Shown in pieces: positions 1 to 47,321 of a stretch of 64,000 nt of DNA. Below the pieces are notes generated by a model. That model did no database searches. It was not told the DNA's origin and saw only the letters and a program-made list of their open reading frames with translations. This DNA is from Amorphochlora amoebiformis (lineage: Eukaryota > Cercozoa > Chlorarachniophyceae). The stretch spans positions 124,001-188,000 of the forward strand of contig BAAHQB010000160.1 in NCBI GenBank assembly GCA_054601695.1, given 5' to 3'. The position numbers and the translations under genes are program-made. How positions within the stretch are numbered: the first letter of the stretch is position 1; every line of letters starts with the position of its first letter.

Positions 1-272
1 ATATACATGTGTACATACATATATATATATATATAAATATATATATATACGTATTTCATTCAAATTTGTATATGAGTATAATTCAATCTTTGGGCAATTT
101 CTGCCTTAGTTGATATTGAAACTCAGCAAAGTGAATCAAATTCTTGGCAGTAAGTAAATTCCCTTCTGTCTTGATTGATACCACAACTCTGATCAAAGAG
201 TAGGTTACCACCACCATATATGTATATATACGTATCAGTATATATATATATATATATATTTATATATGTACG

Positions 273-315
<43 letters not shown>

Positions 316-354
316 GCATGCATGCTTTCATCTGTATAATTATGTTGTTCCAAG
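1..354. other. AT-repeat-rich left edge, no confirmed gene
   Basis: Mostly (TA)n with about 150 bases of ordinary sequence. A possible + strand exon lies at about 133-169, after a CTTAG acceptor and before a GTAAGT donor. Its reading frame cannot be reconciled with the in-frame chain I favour for the next exons, so I left it out of the gene model. If real, it would be an upstream exon of the gene that follows. Confidence 0.3.
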
Positions 355-909
355 ATTCACACTCGGAAACTGCGATCCAAGCCGTTGGGTCCCGCGAGCC
401 GGATTACCAAGAAGGCGACTGTGTTCCAGGTAAGGATCGAAATATTAAAGGGTTGTGTTTCATTTTCTCATTGCGTATGTGCATGTAAATATACATGTAT
501 ATTATAATTATATATATATATATATATATATTGTATATAACATCTGTATACAATGTATGTATACACAAATATACATACATGATGTTATATACATACACAT
601 ATGCATACATATATACATACATACATATGCATACATTAAAAAACATAATATATATATATATATATACATATGCCTTTGCATAAATATATATATATATATA
701 TATATGTGTGTGTCTATATATAAATATATATGTAGTATGTAGAGAGATTTATATGTCATATATATTTATGTGCAGTATAATATACATATATATATATACA
801 TATATATATAGCGGTTGAACGAACGAGAACAAGATTTTACTCGCGATTGGGCAGAAAGAGAGGTTATAGAAGAATCTAAATCATACCTTTATATGTGATA
901 TTTAAAAAA

Positions 910-954
<45 letters not shown>

Positions 955-955
955 T

Positions 956-1039
<84 letters not shown>

Positions 1040-1057
1040 TATATATATATATATATA

Positions 1058-1136
<79 letters not shown>

Positions 1137-1259
1137 TTATATTTATATATATAACATATAGTAATACTTTTATATGAATTAACGTATAACATAGTTGTGT
1201 GCGTATATGTGTATACATATATATATATATATATGTGTGTGTGTGTACATATATAATAC

Positions 1260-1291
<32 letters not shown>

Positions 1292-1370
1292 ATATATATA
1301 TAATATATATATACATATGTATATATATATGTATATGTATGTATATATATCCACAGAATAGACATATACG

Positions 1371-1410
<40 letters not shown>

Positions 1411-1417
1411 TATATAC

Positions 1418-1496
<79 letters not shown>

Positions 1497-1591
1497 TATG
1501 TTATACATATAATACGTGTATATATTATATATATATATACACACATATATATATATCATATGTACATATATGTGTATATATATATATATAT

Positions 1592-1623
<32 letters not shown>

Positions 1624-2089
1624 CCTAGCTCCAAAGCATCCTTGAAATGAAAGACGTCGCCCTGATCACCGAAGTCAGATAACTCTCAAACTTATTCATA
1701 ACCATATCAATCCTAGCTAACCCTAAGTTGAAACCAGGTCGTCCTCTCTGTCCTCACGAAATGCGACCCCATAGCCGCAGACTTTAAAAAAGCAATCTCT
1801 GAGTATGCTAAAGTTAACGTAGTTAGCTACCAACCAAACGTAATTCCGGTCCTACTCAGTTTATCAACCTTAAACCTAATCTAATAATCCAAAATTTCTT
1901 TTCTCCTAGTCTTACTAAAGTACTTTAACATTAATTCTAATTCTACCTCAATCCTGAAACTGGCTTACTCAAAGCACTAAGCATGAGCGTATTCTTAGGT
2001 ATCTGATAGGAAGCGAGGATAGCTTCGCAGTGGAGTTGGAAAATTTTCTGAGGCGGCCTATGAAGCTGTCGTTGTATGATAATCTTATT

Positions 2090-2145
<56 letters not shown>

Positions 2146-2166
2146 GTATGTATACATTTATAGAGA

Positions 2167-2219
<53 letters not shown>

Positions 2220-2346
2220 AGATATATGTACATATATATATATATACATATTATATCAAAAATGTGTATCTATTATACGTATATTGTGCTTGCGTTCCTA
2301 TTCTCTCATCCCTTTAGGTTTTACACATGAGAATATATAACCCTTG

Positions 2347-2388
<42 letters not shown>

Positions 2389-3262
2389 CAAATAGTATTG
2401 ATATATTTTAATAATATTAATAATATGCATTTCCACATATTATATATATATATGTATATATATAAAGATATATATTTTTGTGTGTATGTATATATAACTA
2501 CATGTAAAATGACTTGCAAATAATACATAGGTATATCTCAATATACTTATTCATATATTTTACACACCAAGATACCCGGGCCTACCCGCCTATTCCTCCA
2601 ACATCCCCAACCGAAAATCCAAAAAAAACAACCCTCCCAACACCCCCCCTCGCCTCCCCACACCCCCCCTCTACGATCCCGACCCCTTCGTAGAGCTCTG
2701 TCACGCATATGTCACGGAGGATGACGTCGCTCAATCTAGTCGACGCCTAGCCCGACCATCCCCATCCCCCCCCAGCCCTCCTCCCCCCTCCTACCCTGCC
2801 CCCCCCCCTTCTCCTCTATCGTCCCCCCCACCTCCAGATTCTCCGACACCGCCGAATTCTGATGAAGAAAAGGGCGAAATGTCGTCGAACGTTCATGCGG
2901 CATCCTCTAAAACGTCTACGTCGACACGGAAAGCGTCTATATTGACACAGAAAGCGTCTACGTCGACACGAACAGCGCCTACGTCGACACGGGATATGTC
3001 CAAGCCCACACAAGAAGCGTCTACGTTGGCTGTTATACCGAGATCGGGAGATTTGGGTGAGTGGGAAGGGTTGCAGGTGAGTCGGGGGGGGAGGAAGAGG
3101 GGGTATGGAACGGAAGGAATGGGGTTTGTGTCGTCGAGCGAAGAGGAGATAGTTGTTAAGAAGAGGAAAGGTAGATGTATGTATATATGTGCTATTTATA
3201 AGTCTCTGTATATATGTTTAAATTAAACCGAATAAAATACATGTAAAACTACGCATATTTAC

Positions 3263-3306
<44 letters not shown>

Positions 3307-3581
3307 CATATATATATATATATATGTATGTACATATATATATATATATGTGTGTATATGTGTACACACACATTATATATATATATACAATACATATATA
3401 TATACTTGTATTTACCGCATATTGATATATATATATATATATCTATATAAACAAATTAATATTTTAAATACACATATAATAATATCAAATGCACAACATT
3501 TACTCAGAGCATAAGAAGTCTAAAAAGAAATCAAAGAAAAAAAAAAAACGTGCGAAGTTTAAGTCAAAATGCAAGCCATGA
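355..3581 (+). CDS. Unidentified multi-exon protein with Pro-rich region and Lys-rich tail (5' end uncertain)
   Basis: I do not recognise the family. Phase-consistent exons: 355-429, 1629-1673, 1738-1812, 1982-2091, 2572-3170, 3508-3581 (stop). The last four joins are the firmest. The AG|gtatat donor at 2091 joins AG|A at 2572, and AAAG|gtagat at 3170 joins AG|AGCAT at 3508. Exons 3-4 look helical (for example AISEYAK and ENFLRRP). The 599-nt exon 5 encodes a Pro-rich stretch ([17 protein letters not shown]), then Ser/Thr-rich repeats with recurring KAST/STRT motifs, then an acidic-basic patch ([13 protein letters not shown]). The last exon is almost pure Lys/Ser ([12 protein letters not shown]), typical of nuclear or nucleolar proteins. 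The Pro-rich part could bind SH3 domains; that is inference. The first two exons are the least certain and no start codon was assigned. Confidence 0.5.
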
Positions 3582-3649
3582 CCGTCATTTCCAGGAACAT
3601 CTTCATTCTGTTGTATGTCCAATCCCAACCCGATCATTATGCATATTAG

Positions 3650-3708
<59 letters not shown>

Positions 3709-3888
3709 TGTATATATAATATATACATATATATATATAATATATACATATATATATATATATACGTACTAGTATTTATGATTACATATACATATATGTA
3801 TATGTATATTTTTATATATATATAATGTAGGCATATATTATATATATATATATATTATATACACACATAAATATATAATATATATACA

Positions 3889-3926
<38 letters not shown>

Positions 3927-4272
3927 GTATATACATATATATATGTAAATATATATGAGTGTGAATATAGTATATATATATATATATATATATATAAACA
4001 TATGTATACATATAGAATATATATATATTTATGTATTATATCATAAATATATATATATATGCATATCTGAGTATGTATTATAGTATACATTTATATATAT
4101 ATATATATATATATATAGACATATATATATATATTGATATTATAGTACATATACATATGCATATGCGAATATATACATGTATATATATATATATATATTT
4201 ACATATTCGCATATGTATATATACATATATATATTAGATATCTAAATTATTCTAGATATTGGAAGTGATGAA

Positions 4273-4333
<61 letters not shown>

Positions 4334-4341
4334 ATATATAT

Positions 4342-4394
<53 letters not shown>

Positions 4395-4837
4395 TATATA
4401 TACATCTTACAATATATAAATATATGACGACAGATTCGTCTTTTCACAGGATTTCGATCATGATTGCATGTGAATGCATATTTCAGCCTACTTCTAACCT
4501 AAAGGGTCCAGATTCCAGTCCAACTTGCATAAAGCTTTTACATTTTTGCAAAAATCTGCCATGATGATGGTTTTAATTTGATACATGATCACAGACAGTT
4601 GCCACAATCCCTATGCTAGATATGACTGGCCTTAAGCTAGTTAAGTAACCATGATTTTGAAACATACTCCGAGAAATGCAAACCTTTGGTAAAGATTAGT
4701 CTGAAACTTTGAACAGAACTTGGGAACTACGAGCGGCAGTACAAGCAGCAGTACACTAAGATCTAGAATCTAACAAACGTGACCTCTGACGCGTACGTGT
4801 TTGCTAGATTTAAAGCTAGTGTTATTTATGTCGAGTA
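3582..4837. other. Convergent intergenic region
   Basis: This is the 3' space between the + strand gene ending at 3581 and the - strand reductase ending at 4838. About 3650-4420 is (TA)n with short TATG variants. About 4425-4837 is ordinary AT-rich sequence. I see no exon, RNA gene or clear terminator in it. Confidence 0.6.
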
Positions 4838-13538
<8,701 letters not shown>

Positions 13539-14026
13539 GCACCCGAGAGGGGTTGAAAACTGCATTATGTCTTCCCGAGGGCATATTATGCCCCAAAGAC
13601 CTTGAAGACTGACGAGAATTAGGCCGGGATTTGAACAGGCCGGACCAAATTCGATTTCTCTCGGATGTTTGAAAGGATTTCATTCGAGGCTGAGATTTGA
13701 GGACACTCCGTGCTCCTCCTTGAGGCCACACTATAAGCGTGAAGCACGTCATTGCTGCCAACATGCAGCTTCTGACAGCTCGAAGCCCCTTCCCGCGGAA
13801 GGGGGTATCGCAAGAGTCCATCGCCGGAATCCAAGCCGGAGCCCAAATCCATTTTAAAAGGTCGGTAGGGAAAAAAGAAATCAAAACCTAGACGGAATCA
13901 CCTGAACTCATCAAATCTATACCGCCGTTTCAACTTTTCGGCACACGACCGTGACACGATACCAAACCCCAGGCGTGTGGACACGCGGCTGGCCCTACCC
14001 GTCAGTTTTAGAGTCTTGAGCGCGGC
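13539..14026. promoter_or_regulatory. Shared upstream region of divergent reductase and oxidase genes
   Basis: About 490 bp separate the favoured minus-strand start at 13538 from the plus-strand ATG at 14027; only 142 bp if the reductase starts at 13884. The stretch is free of (TA)n, unlike most non-coding sequence here. I see no clear TATA element. Shared regulation is inference from the geometry. Confidence 0.4.
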
Positions 14027-26952
<12,926 letters not shown>

Positions 26953-27422
26953 CTCGATTTCGGAAGATTAAGACTTCATGCTATACAGATTATACTAACG
27001 AATACAATCAACCAAATCAATTCGCCAGTGTCACACACACTAGTAGCATACACACTAGTAGGGCATATGCGTCGAAGTCTCGTGTGAAATTTACAACATT
27101 CAGAGTGTTATGTTTTGAAGTCGGTAGAGGTACGTACAGTGTAATGACAGTCAAAATAAAGAATACTAGAGTCTACGTACGTGAACTTATACTCTAGAAT
27201 TGCGCGGTAATCTAGATAAACAAGATATCTTTAGAATCCAGTGATATGACCTAGATGATAATTTCGTGAGCCTCCAAATAGTGATTATGCGGCCGGATAC
27301 TATCTATATACTAGCAACGACGGATCTCTAGGATCTGGTATCTAGGGTATCAGGACCGTACAGCTCCTTAGTACCAGTAGTACTCGTGGATTGATCTTAT
27401 ACAACTTCATATACGTATACAC

Positions 27423-27501
<79 letters not shown>

Positions 27502-27573
27502 TAAGCGTTGCATAGTAATCGAAACGGCTCATACTGCGAAGCAGGCAGCGGAGTGCTGAGATATATATATAAA

Positions 27574-27620
<47 letters not shown>

Positions 27621-28401
27621 TATAATGTATGTATTAATAGACGATAAGAGACAAGATTTATTCACTGACTTTTTATTAATGGCATGCGCATGCGCAGGAT
27701 AGCTCGCCACGTGACCACGTGACATCAATTGTGACGTACGTATGCGTACTTCTACAACCATTTTCATCAGTTTGTCATGCCAGTGTACGTACATCATTCT
27801 AGTCATTGGGTACGTATATATATAGGATGATACGTATACCATCATCTGAGGTATCAATATCAATCTAACTTCTATAGAACAATAGTTGTATTTAACGGTA
27901 CGTACGCCTTCTGGCATACGTACTGCACGTACTGTACCCGCTTCAGCGTATGATTATGATATGATTGATCAATATATGTATGTGCAATTCTACAAGGCAG
28001 TATTTAAGTTGTACGCGTACGTACGTACGTACGATATGTTTTAGGATAAGCACCTAGGTTTACGCTTGTCTAGCTTATATCTCGTATCTAGAGTAGTTTT
28101 ATGCATGAACTGGCCATCAGTCTAGTTGGTGTCATGCCGGCATGATCATGCGAATCATTCGTATTATGACTCATGATGAATAATCTACGCGGACGTTTCA
28201 AGTTCGTATATGCAGTGAATGCGTAGACGTATATCCAAAATCAGAGAATATAGAATCACTGATGATCGATTATCAGTTCCAACGTCTAACTCCATTATAA
28301 TTGATTGAATGAAACATCCAAGTTCATGTGTTAGACCTACATCTTGTCTAGGCCATTTCATCTAGATCTTTCTTGATACGTACGTGCTCGTAACAGTGCT
28401 A
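26953..28401. other. Convergent intergenic region without gene
   Basis: About 1.45 kb of ordinary AT-rich sequence between the ends of the oxidase and triosephosphate isomerase genes. Only short (CA)n/(TA)n tracts at about 27418-27500 and 27560-27615 interrupt it. A palindromic ACGT-rich run (GTACGCGTACGTACGTACGT) lies near 28010. I found no exon or RNA gene. Confidence 0.55.
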
Positions 28402-35806
<7,405 letters not shown>

Positions 35807-36259
35807 GGTGGCGGTAACTCCGTGTTAGACCTAGCCGACGAATTATTGGATTGCGAGATATATCAAAAAGGGATATAATAATATTAATACAGTATTATCT
35901 GAGAAATTTGGTGGTATGTGACTTTTCTGAGCGACTCCTTGCTTGTGCGCGAAATTAACAATTCTTAAAAAAATTTCGGGAGTCAGTGGAGGTCCACGTA
36001 GGGCTGGGTGCTTCGTTTTGGGGTCGTTGGGGAGTGATATCGTGTTTGATAAAGATATTTGGACATCTATATGTTAAAATACTTCATGCTATCTGAATTC
36101 ATGCCTTACTTCAGCGGTTGACGTACGTAGGCGGCTGCTTTTGGATTTGAGTCAAGTAGTCTCCCGTCCAATCCCAGCCTGCGGATCAACTTGCGAGCCC
36201 CTATCGCCCTCCACATCGCAGCTCTCGCCTCGACGCTAGCGTGTGACGCGTAGATTCGG
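35807..36259. promoter_or_regulatory. Divergent upstream region between TPI and the SMS-like gene
   Basis: About 450 bp free of (TA)n. The half nearest the SMS-like gene is GC-richer than the flanks. No named promoter element was recognised. An open frame on the minus strand at 36106-36315 lies here and overlaps the SMS-like first exon; I did not call it a gene. Confidence 0.35.
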
Positions 36260-41142
<4,883 letters not shown>

Positions 41143-41501
41143 GACGATTGAGATAGACTAGATATAAATCTAGATCTAGCCCGTCGACAGGTTTCTAGTA
41201 GTGATGAGACAAATTTTCACCTCCATGAACCGATTTTAGTCAGTGTATTTGAGAAATTTTAGAAGGCCGTGTAAATCCGCATTACCGAAAACATTTGAAT
41301 TAAATTTGTGACGATAACATAGATAACATTGATTCAGCCTGAATGTTGACCACACTGAAACTAGTAAAACCCAAAATTAAATGATCATATGAACTTGAGC
41401 TACTTCCTTATCCCTAGTTATCAATTGCAAGCTCATTGCAATATTGAATAGTAGTAAATTTGCAATCATTTGACGGTCTAATGCTCGAGCTTTTTCTTGA
41501 C
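41143..41501. other. Convergent intergenic region
   Basis: About 360 bp of plain AT-rich sequence between the stop of the SMS-like gene and the minus-strand deacetylase stop. It has an inverted AGATCTAG-type element near 41160-41180. No gene is seen. Confidence 0.5.
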
Positions 41502-41630
41502 CTATACGGGCACCTTAGCGAGGCGCTCCCGTAAGGCGTCCAATTTTCCGCTGGTAGGTAACCCATGGCGAGAGAGCGCAGAACGAATCTCGCTGATAAA
41601 AAAGATGCATATATATATATATATATACGT

Positions 41631-41668
<38 letters not shown>

Positions 41669-41689
41669 ATGATATATGTATATGTGTAT

Positions 41690-41735
<46 letters not shown>

Positions 41736-41749
41736 TATATATATATATT

Positions 41750-41783
<34 letters not shown>

Positions 41784-41952
41784 TTGCATACGCATCTATA
41801 CATATATGATATGCATAAATATACCAAAATATAGAAATGTATGTATATATATATATATCTAATACACGCATTTACATAATATATATATATATATATATAC
41901 ATATATTGTTTACACATATACATATCCATTATATGTATGTATATATATATAT

Positions 41953-41990
<38 letters not shown>

Positions 41991-42043
41991 TAAATAATAT
42001 ATATATATATATGTACCACAATATAATGATAACATATGATATA

Positions 42044-42077
<34 letters not shown>

Positions 42078-42172
42078 TATACGGATATATCGGCATATAA
42101 TATGTTTTATGTATAATGTAAATGCTTATATCTACATGTATATATATATATATATATATATAAATACAAATA

Positions 42173-42213
<41 letters not shown>

Positions 42214-42887
42214 AATCTCTAGAACGCACATATGTATACATGTAATGCATATATATATATATATATATATGTATACGAATATATATATATATATATATGT
42301 ATGTATTGCAATATATATACATATATATAATATATAAATATATATATACATATATACATATATATATATATATATTTATATATATATTTACATATTATTA
42401 TAACCATAACATTATATCCATGCCTAACCCACGTACATGTTCATACATAAATACATTCATTACGTATACTCATCATATATAAATGAAAATTATTTTTCCA
42501 TGAGTATAAAGGCATATATACCCTTTATCCATAGCTTGTATTTGCTGTTGGGAATACATCATCTGAGGAGCTCGAGTTTTCCCCGTCTTACTGCCGTGAC
42601 TAAACCTAGTAGTATGTGTATTTATCTCTATATTTGATATATGTGTATATATATATATATAAATTAATTGTGTGTATACATATAATTTGCTCCTCCCCTT
42701 TCCAAACTCCCGAATTCACCAAAAAAATAAAAAAAAGAAATAGAAAAATATTATGTCGGCAATTACGAAATTTGCTCCTCCGAAGGCCTTGGCGCGTCGT
42801 TCAACGCTCGAATATGGGACCCCACGCACCGACCTAGTGCCGCTGGGTCATATCCCTATAATTTTTGACATATATAAATACATACAT

Positions 42888-42934
<47 letters not shown>

Positions 42935-42957
42935 ATGTGATTCAAAATATATACATG

Positions 42958-43011
<54 letters not shown>

Positions 43012-43150
43012 TATATATATTTATAGATATATTTACATATATATTTTTACATATGATAATCTATATATATATATATACATATATATTTATAATATATGTA
43101 TATATTTATAATATATATATATATATATATATAATATACATATATATACA

Positions 43151-43199
<49 letters not shown>

Positions 43200-43418
43200 T
43201 TATACCTGTACGAGAGAAGAAAAGAGAGAGATAGAGGGAGAGGGAGGGATAGCAAGAGAGAGACAGGAAGGGAGACAGAGAGAAGAGAGGAGAGAGTGAG
43301 AAAGCAAGAAAAAGAACGAAAGAGAGAGGGATAGGGAGTGAGTGAGAGAGAGAGAGATGAGTGATAACCCCTTCCAGGACAGTTACTAACCGACCACCCG
43401 CAACCTCGTTGGCCTATT

Positions 43419-43473
<55 letters not shown>

Positions 43474-43656
43474 ATATGTATGTATATATGTGTATATGTG
43501 TGTACATAGTATGTAAATCTAAATTCACAAATATACATGAATACATATATTTTATATATATAAAAAATATATATATATATAAAAATATATTATATATATA
43601 TATATATGTATATATCTATATATCATATATATATATAGATATATTACGTATATATG

Positions 43657-43687
<31 letters not shown>

Positions 43688-43750
43688 GATATATTACGTA
43701 TATATGTATATATATAATATAAAATATAATATTAATTATTAATATATATT

Positions 43751-43790
<40 letters not shown>

Positions 43791-43887
43791 AATGCATATA
43801 TACGGACGTAACGTATTATCTATACATATTCAAATAAATACATATTTATAATTATAATTAATATATACATGTATTTATATATATTAA

Positions 43888-43919
<32 letters not shown>

Positions 43920-45000
43920 TTACACACACAGACACACCGTATAGATAGGATATAACATCAAAATCTCTCTCTCCCCAACTCTAATACTAACCCTAACACT
44001 AACCCTAACCCCAGGGAGTGCGGCCCTTGTCAGCGTAACAGGCACAGGTTTCTAAGCTTATCGAAGAGGTTATCACGAAACCTAACCCTAACCCTAACCC
44101 TAACCCTAACCCTAACCCTAACCTCAACCCTAACCCCAATCCTAACCCTAACCCTAACCCTAACCCTAACCTTAACCCTAACCCTAACATCATTATAGCC
44201 CCACTCTGTGGAGAAGTCAATGGTGTCGGACTAAGACATGCTGAATAATCTGATCCTAACCTAAACTCTAACCCTAACCCTAACCCTAACCCTAACCCGA
44301 ACCCTAGCCCTAACCCTCACCCGAACCCGAACCCTAGCCCTAACCCTCACCGACACCCTCACCCTAACCCTCCCTAACCATAACCCTCATCCTCACCCTC
44401 ACCCTCGCCCTAACCCTAACCCTAACCCTAACGCTAACCCCCCTCACTCTCTTTTTTTCTCCCTCGCCCTCTCTCTCCCCCTCATCTCTCTCACTCTCGC
44501 GTCTTTCACCCTCTCTTTCTTTCTTCTACCAGATTAGCAATCTTGTCCGTTACGAAGTGGAAGTCGTCTTCCTGAAGATTTAGAGAGGCCAGTGGATCGT
44601 CGCTGGGGTCAGAGTTAGGGTTAGGTTTTTCGAGGTTAGGGTTAGGGCTAGGGATAGGGTTAAGAGCAGACCTTTCTCGCTCTCTCTCTTTTCTCCTCTC
44701 TCCCTCTTTTCTCCTCTCTCCCTCTTTTCTCCTCTCTCCCTCTTTTCTCCTCTCTCCCTCTTTTCTCCTCTCTCCCTCTTTTCTCCTCTCTCTCTCTTTT
44801 CTCCTCACTCTCTCTTTTCTCCTCTCTCTTTCCCTTCTCTCTTTCTCTTTTCTCTTTCTCTTCTCTTTCGCTCTAAGAGTGAGAGTAAGGATCAAATTAT
44901 TTAGCATGTCCTAGACATCCATTGATTCCCGCCCATACTGGCGCTAGAAGTTAGGGTTAAGGTTAGGGTTAGGGCAAGGGATAAGGTCAAGAGTACCTTT

Positions 45001-45040
<40 letters not shown>

Positions 45041-45365
45041 TCTCTCTTCTCCTCTCTATTCGCTTTCTCTTCTCTCCTTCTTCTCATAATACTCAGCATG
45101 TCTCAGCCCTAGGGTCATTCACTCCCAGATGAGGGGTTGGAGTTAGGGTTAGGTACGCATGGGCGTCAAATCCGGCGGAAGCGAAGATTATATCAGGGGC
45201 GAAGTCACGTACGGTGGGTATTATCTGAATATGTGACATATCTGTGTGTGTATGTAGGTTTATGTATAGGTATAGGTACATATTCTATGTACATTTATAT
45301 GTATTTAGTTATATACATCTATACATACATATATGTATTAACGTGTACATATATATATGTATTAT

Positions 45366-45421
<56 letters not shown>

Positions 45422-45496
45422 TTGTACTTATACACAAATATAAATATATTTAAATATACATATATTATATATATATATGTAAATATTTATATATAT

Positions 45497-45545
<49 letters not shown>

Positions 45546-45630
45546 GTATATGTATATATATATATTCACTGTCTGGCTTTGCATGGACAACATTTTCGCT
45601 TTTGTGTGGAATATATATAAGTTTATATAT

Positions 45631-45682
<52 letters not shown>

Positions 45683-45776
45683 ATGTGTATGCATGTGTAT
45701 GTGCATATGTATGTATATATCTATACATATAAATATAATATAATATATATGTATATATATATACATGTTATATAGA

Positions 45777-45812
<36 letters not shown>

Positions 45813-45842
45813 TGTATACTTACATACTTACATACATATATG

Positions 45843-45910
<68 letters not shown>

Positions 45911-46043
45911 GGCTTACACGAACCTTTTCCTCCCAGGCCCGTCGAAAGTCTGCCGAAGTAGAGTTCTGATTAATATATAATCTATAATTGTATTTATGCT
46001 TATTCTTGGTTATGATTTAGTGAATATATACGCGTATATATAC

Positions 46044-46105
<62 letters not shown>

Positions 46106-46174
46106 AAATATTATAGATGTACTTATAAAATATGCATATTTAGTAATATATACAGTTAGTAAATATATACATCT

Positions 46175-46223
<49 letters not shown>

Positions 46224-46233
46224 GTATCATATA

Positions 46234-46270
<37 letters not shown>

Positions 46271-46359
46271 CCTTAGCAAGAGGAACATTAATAACATTCA
46301 TTGCACTTCCAGTGTCGTCCGCCTTACCCTACACATATAATATATAATACAATATATAT

Positions 46360-46392
<33 letters not shown>

Positions 46393-46511
46393 CGTAGATA
46401 TATACATACGAATATACATATAAGAATACACGTAAATATAAACATATATGTATGTATGCATATATAAATATATACGTACATTACATATGTATATACATAT
46501 ATATATTCAAT

Positions 46512-46579
<68 letters not shown>

Positions 46580-46913
46580 TATATACAAATACAAATACAT
46601 ACATATACACATGTTTACATATATACCAACCCTCACCCCAACCCTATTACCAACCCTAACCCTATACCTAGCCCTAACCCTATACCTAGCCCTAACCCTA
46701 TCCCTAACCTTAACTGGAGTCAATGGTCCTCGGACTAAGACATGCTGAATAATCTGATCCTAACCTTAACTCTAACCCTAATCTAAACCGAACTCTCAAC
46801 CTTCCAGGGAAACAGAGGACTCTGATGTGTAGATGCAAAAAACCTCTCGGGCTCGCTCCAGCAGGCTGTCTGTCCGCCATTCCTACCGTAGGTATGTATT
46901 TATATGGATACAA

Positions 46914-46944
<31 letters not shown>

Positions 46945-46978
46945 GGCATATATATATATTTATTTATATATATGTATG

Positions 46979-47035
<57 letters not shown>

Positions 47036-47090
47036 CATGCATATGTATGGATACATGTATAGGTATGTATTCATGTAGGTATGTATAAAG

Positions 47091-47144
<54 letters not shown>

Positions 47145-47278
47145 GTGTGTGTATGTGTATGTATATATTATATGTATGTATATGTGTATGTATGTGTATA
47201 TATGTATATATACATACTCTAGCAGGCTGCCTGTCCACCATCCTTTCGGTAGCATATATTTATATGTATAATGTACAC

Positions 47279-47321
<43 letters not shown>

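Noticed and set aside
900-1500. Open frames encoding long Tyr-Ile repeats, here and at dozens of other places
   Set aside because: They are read-through of (TA)n arrays, open in several frames and both strands, with no splice or homology support.
1629-2091. RhoGEF (DH) domain in the first gene, suggested by [18 protein letters not shown]
   Set aside because: Only one helix resembles the domain and the next exon turns into Pro-rich sequence where the helix should continue.
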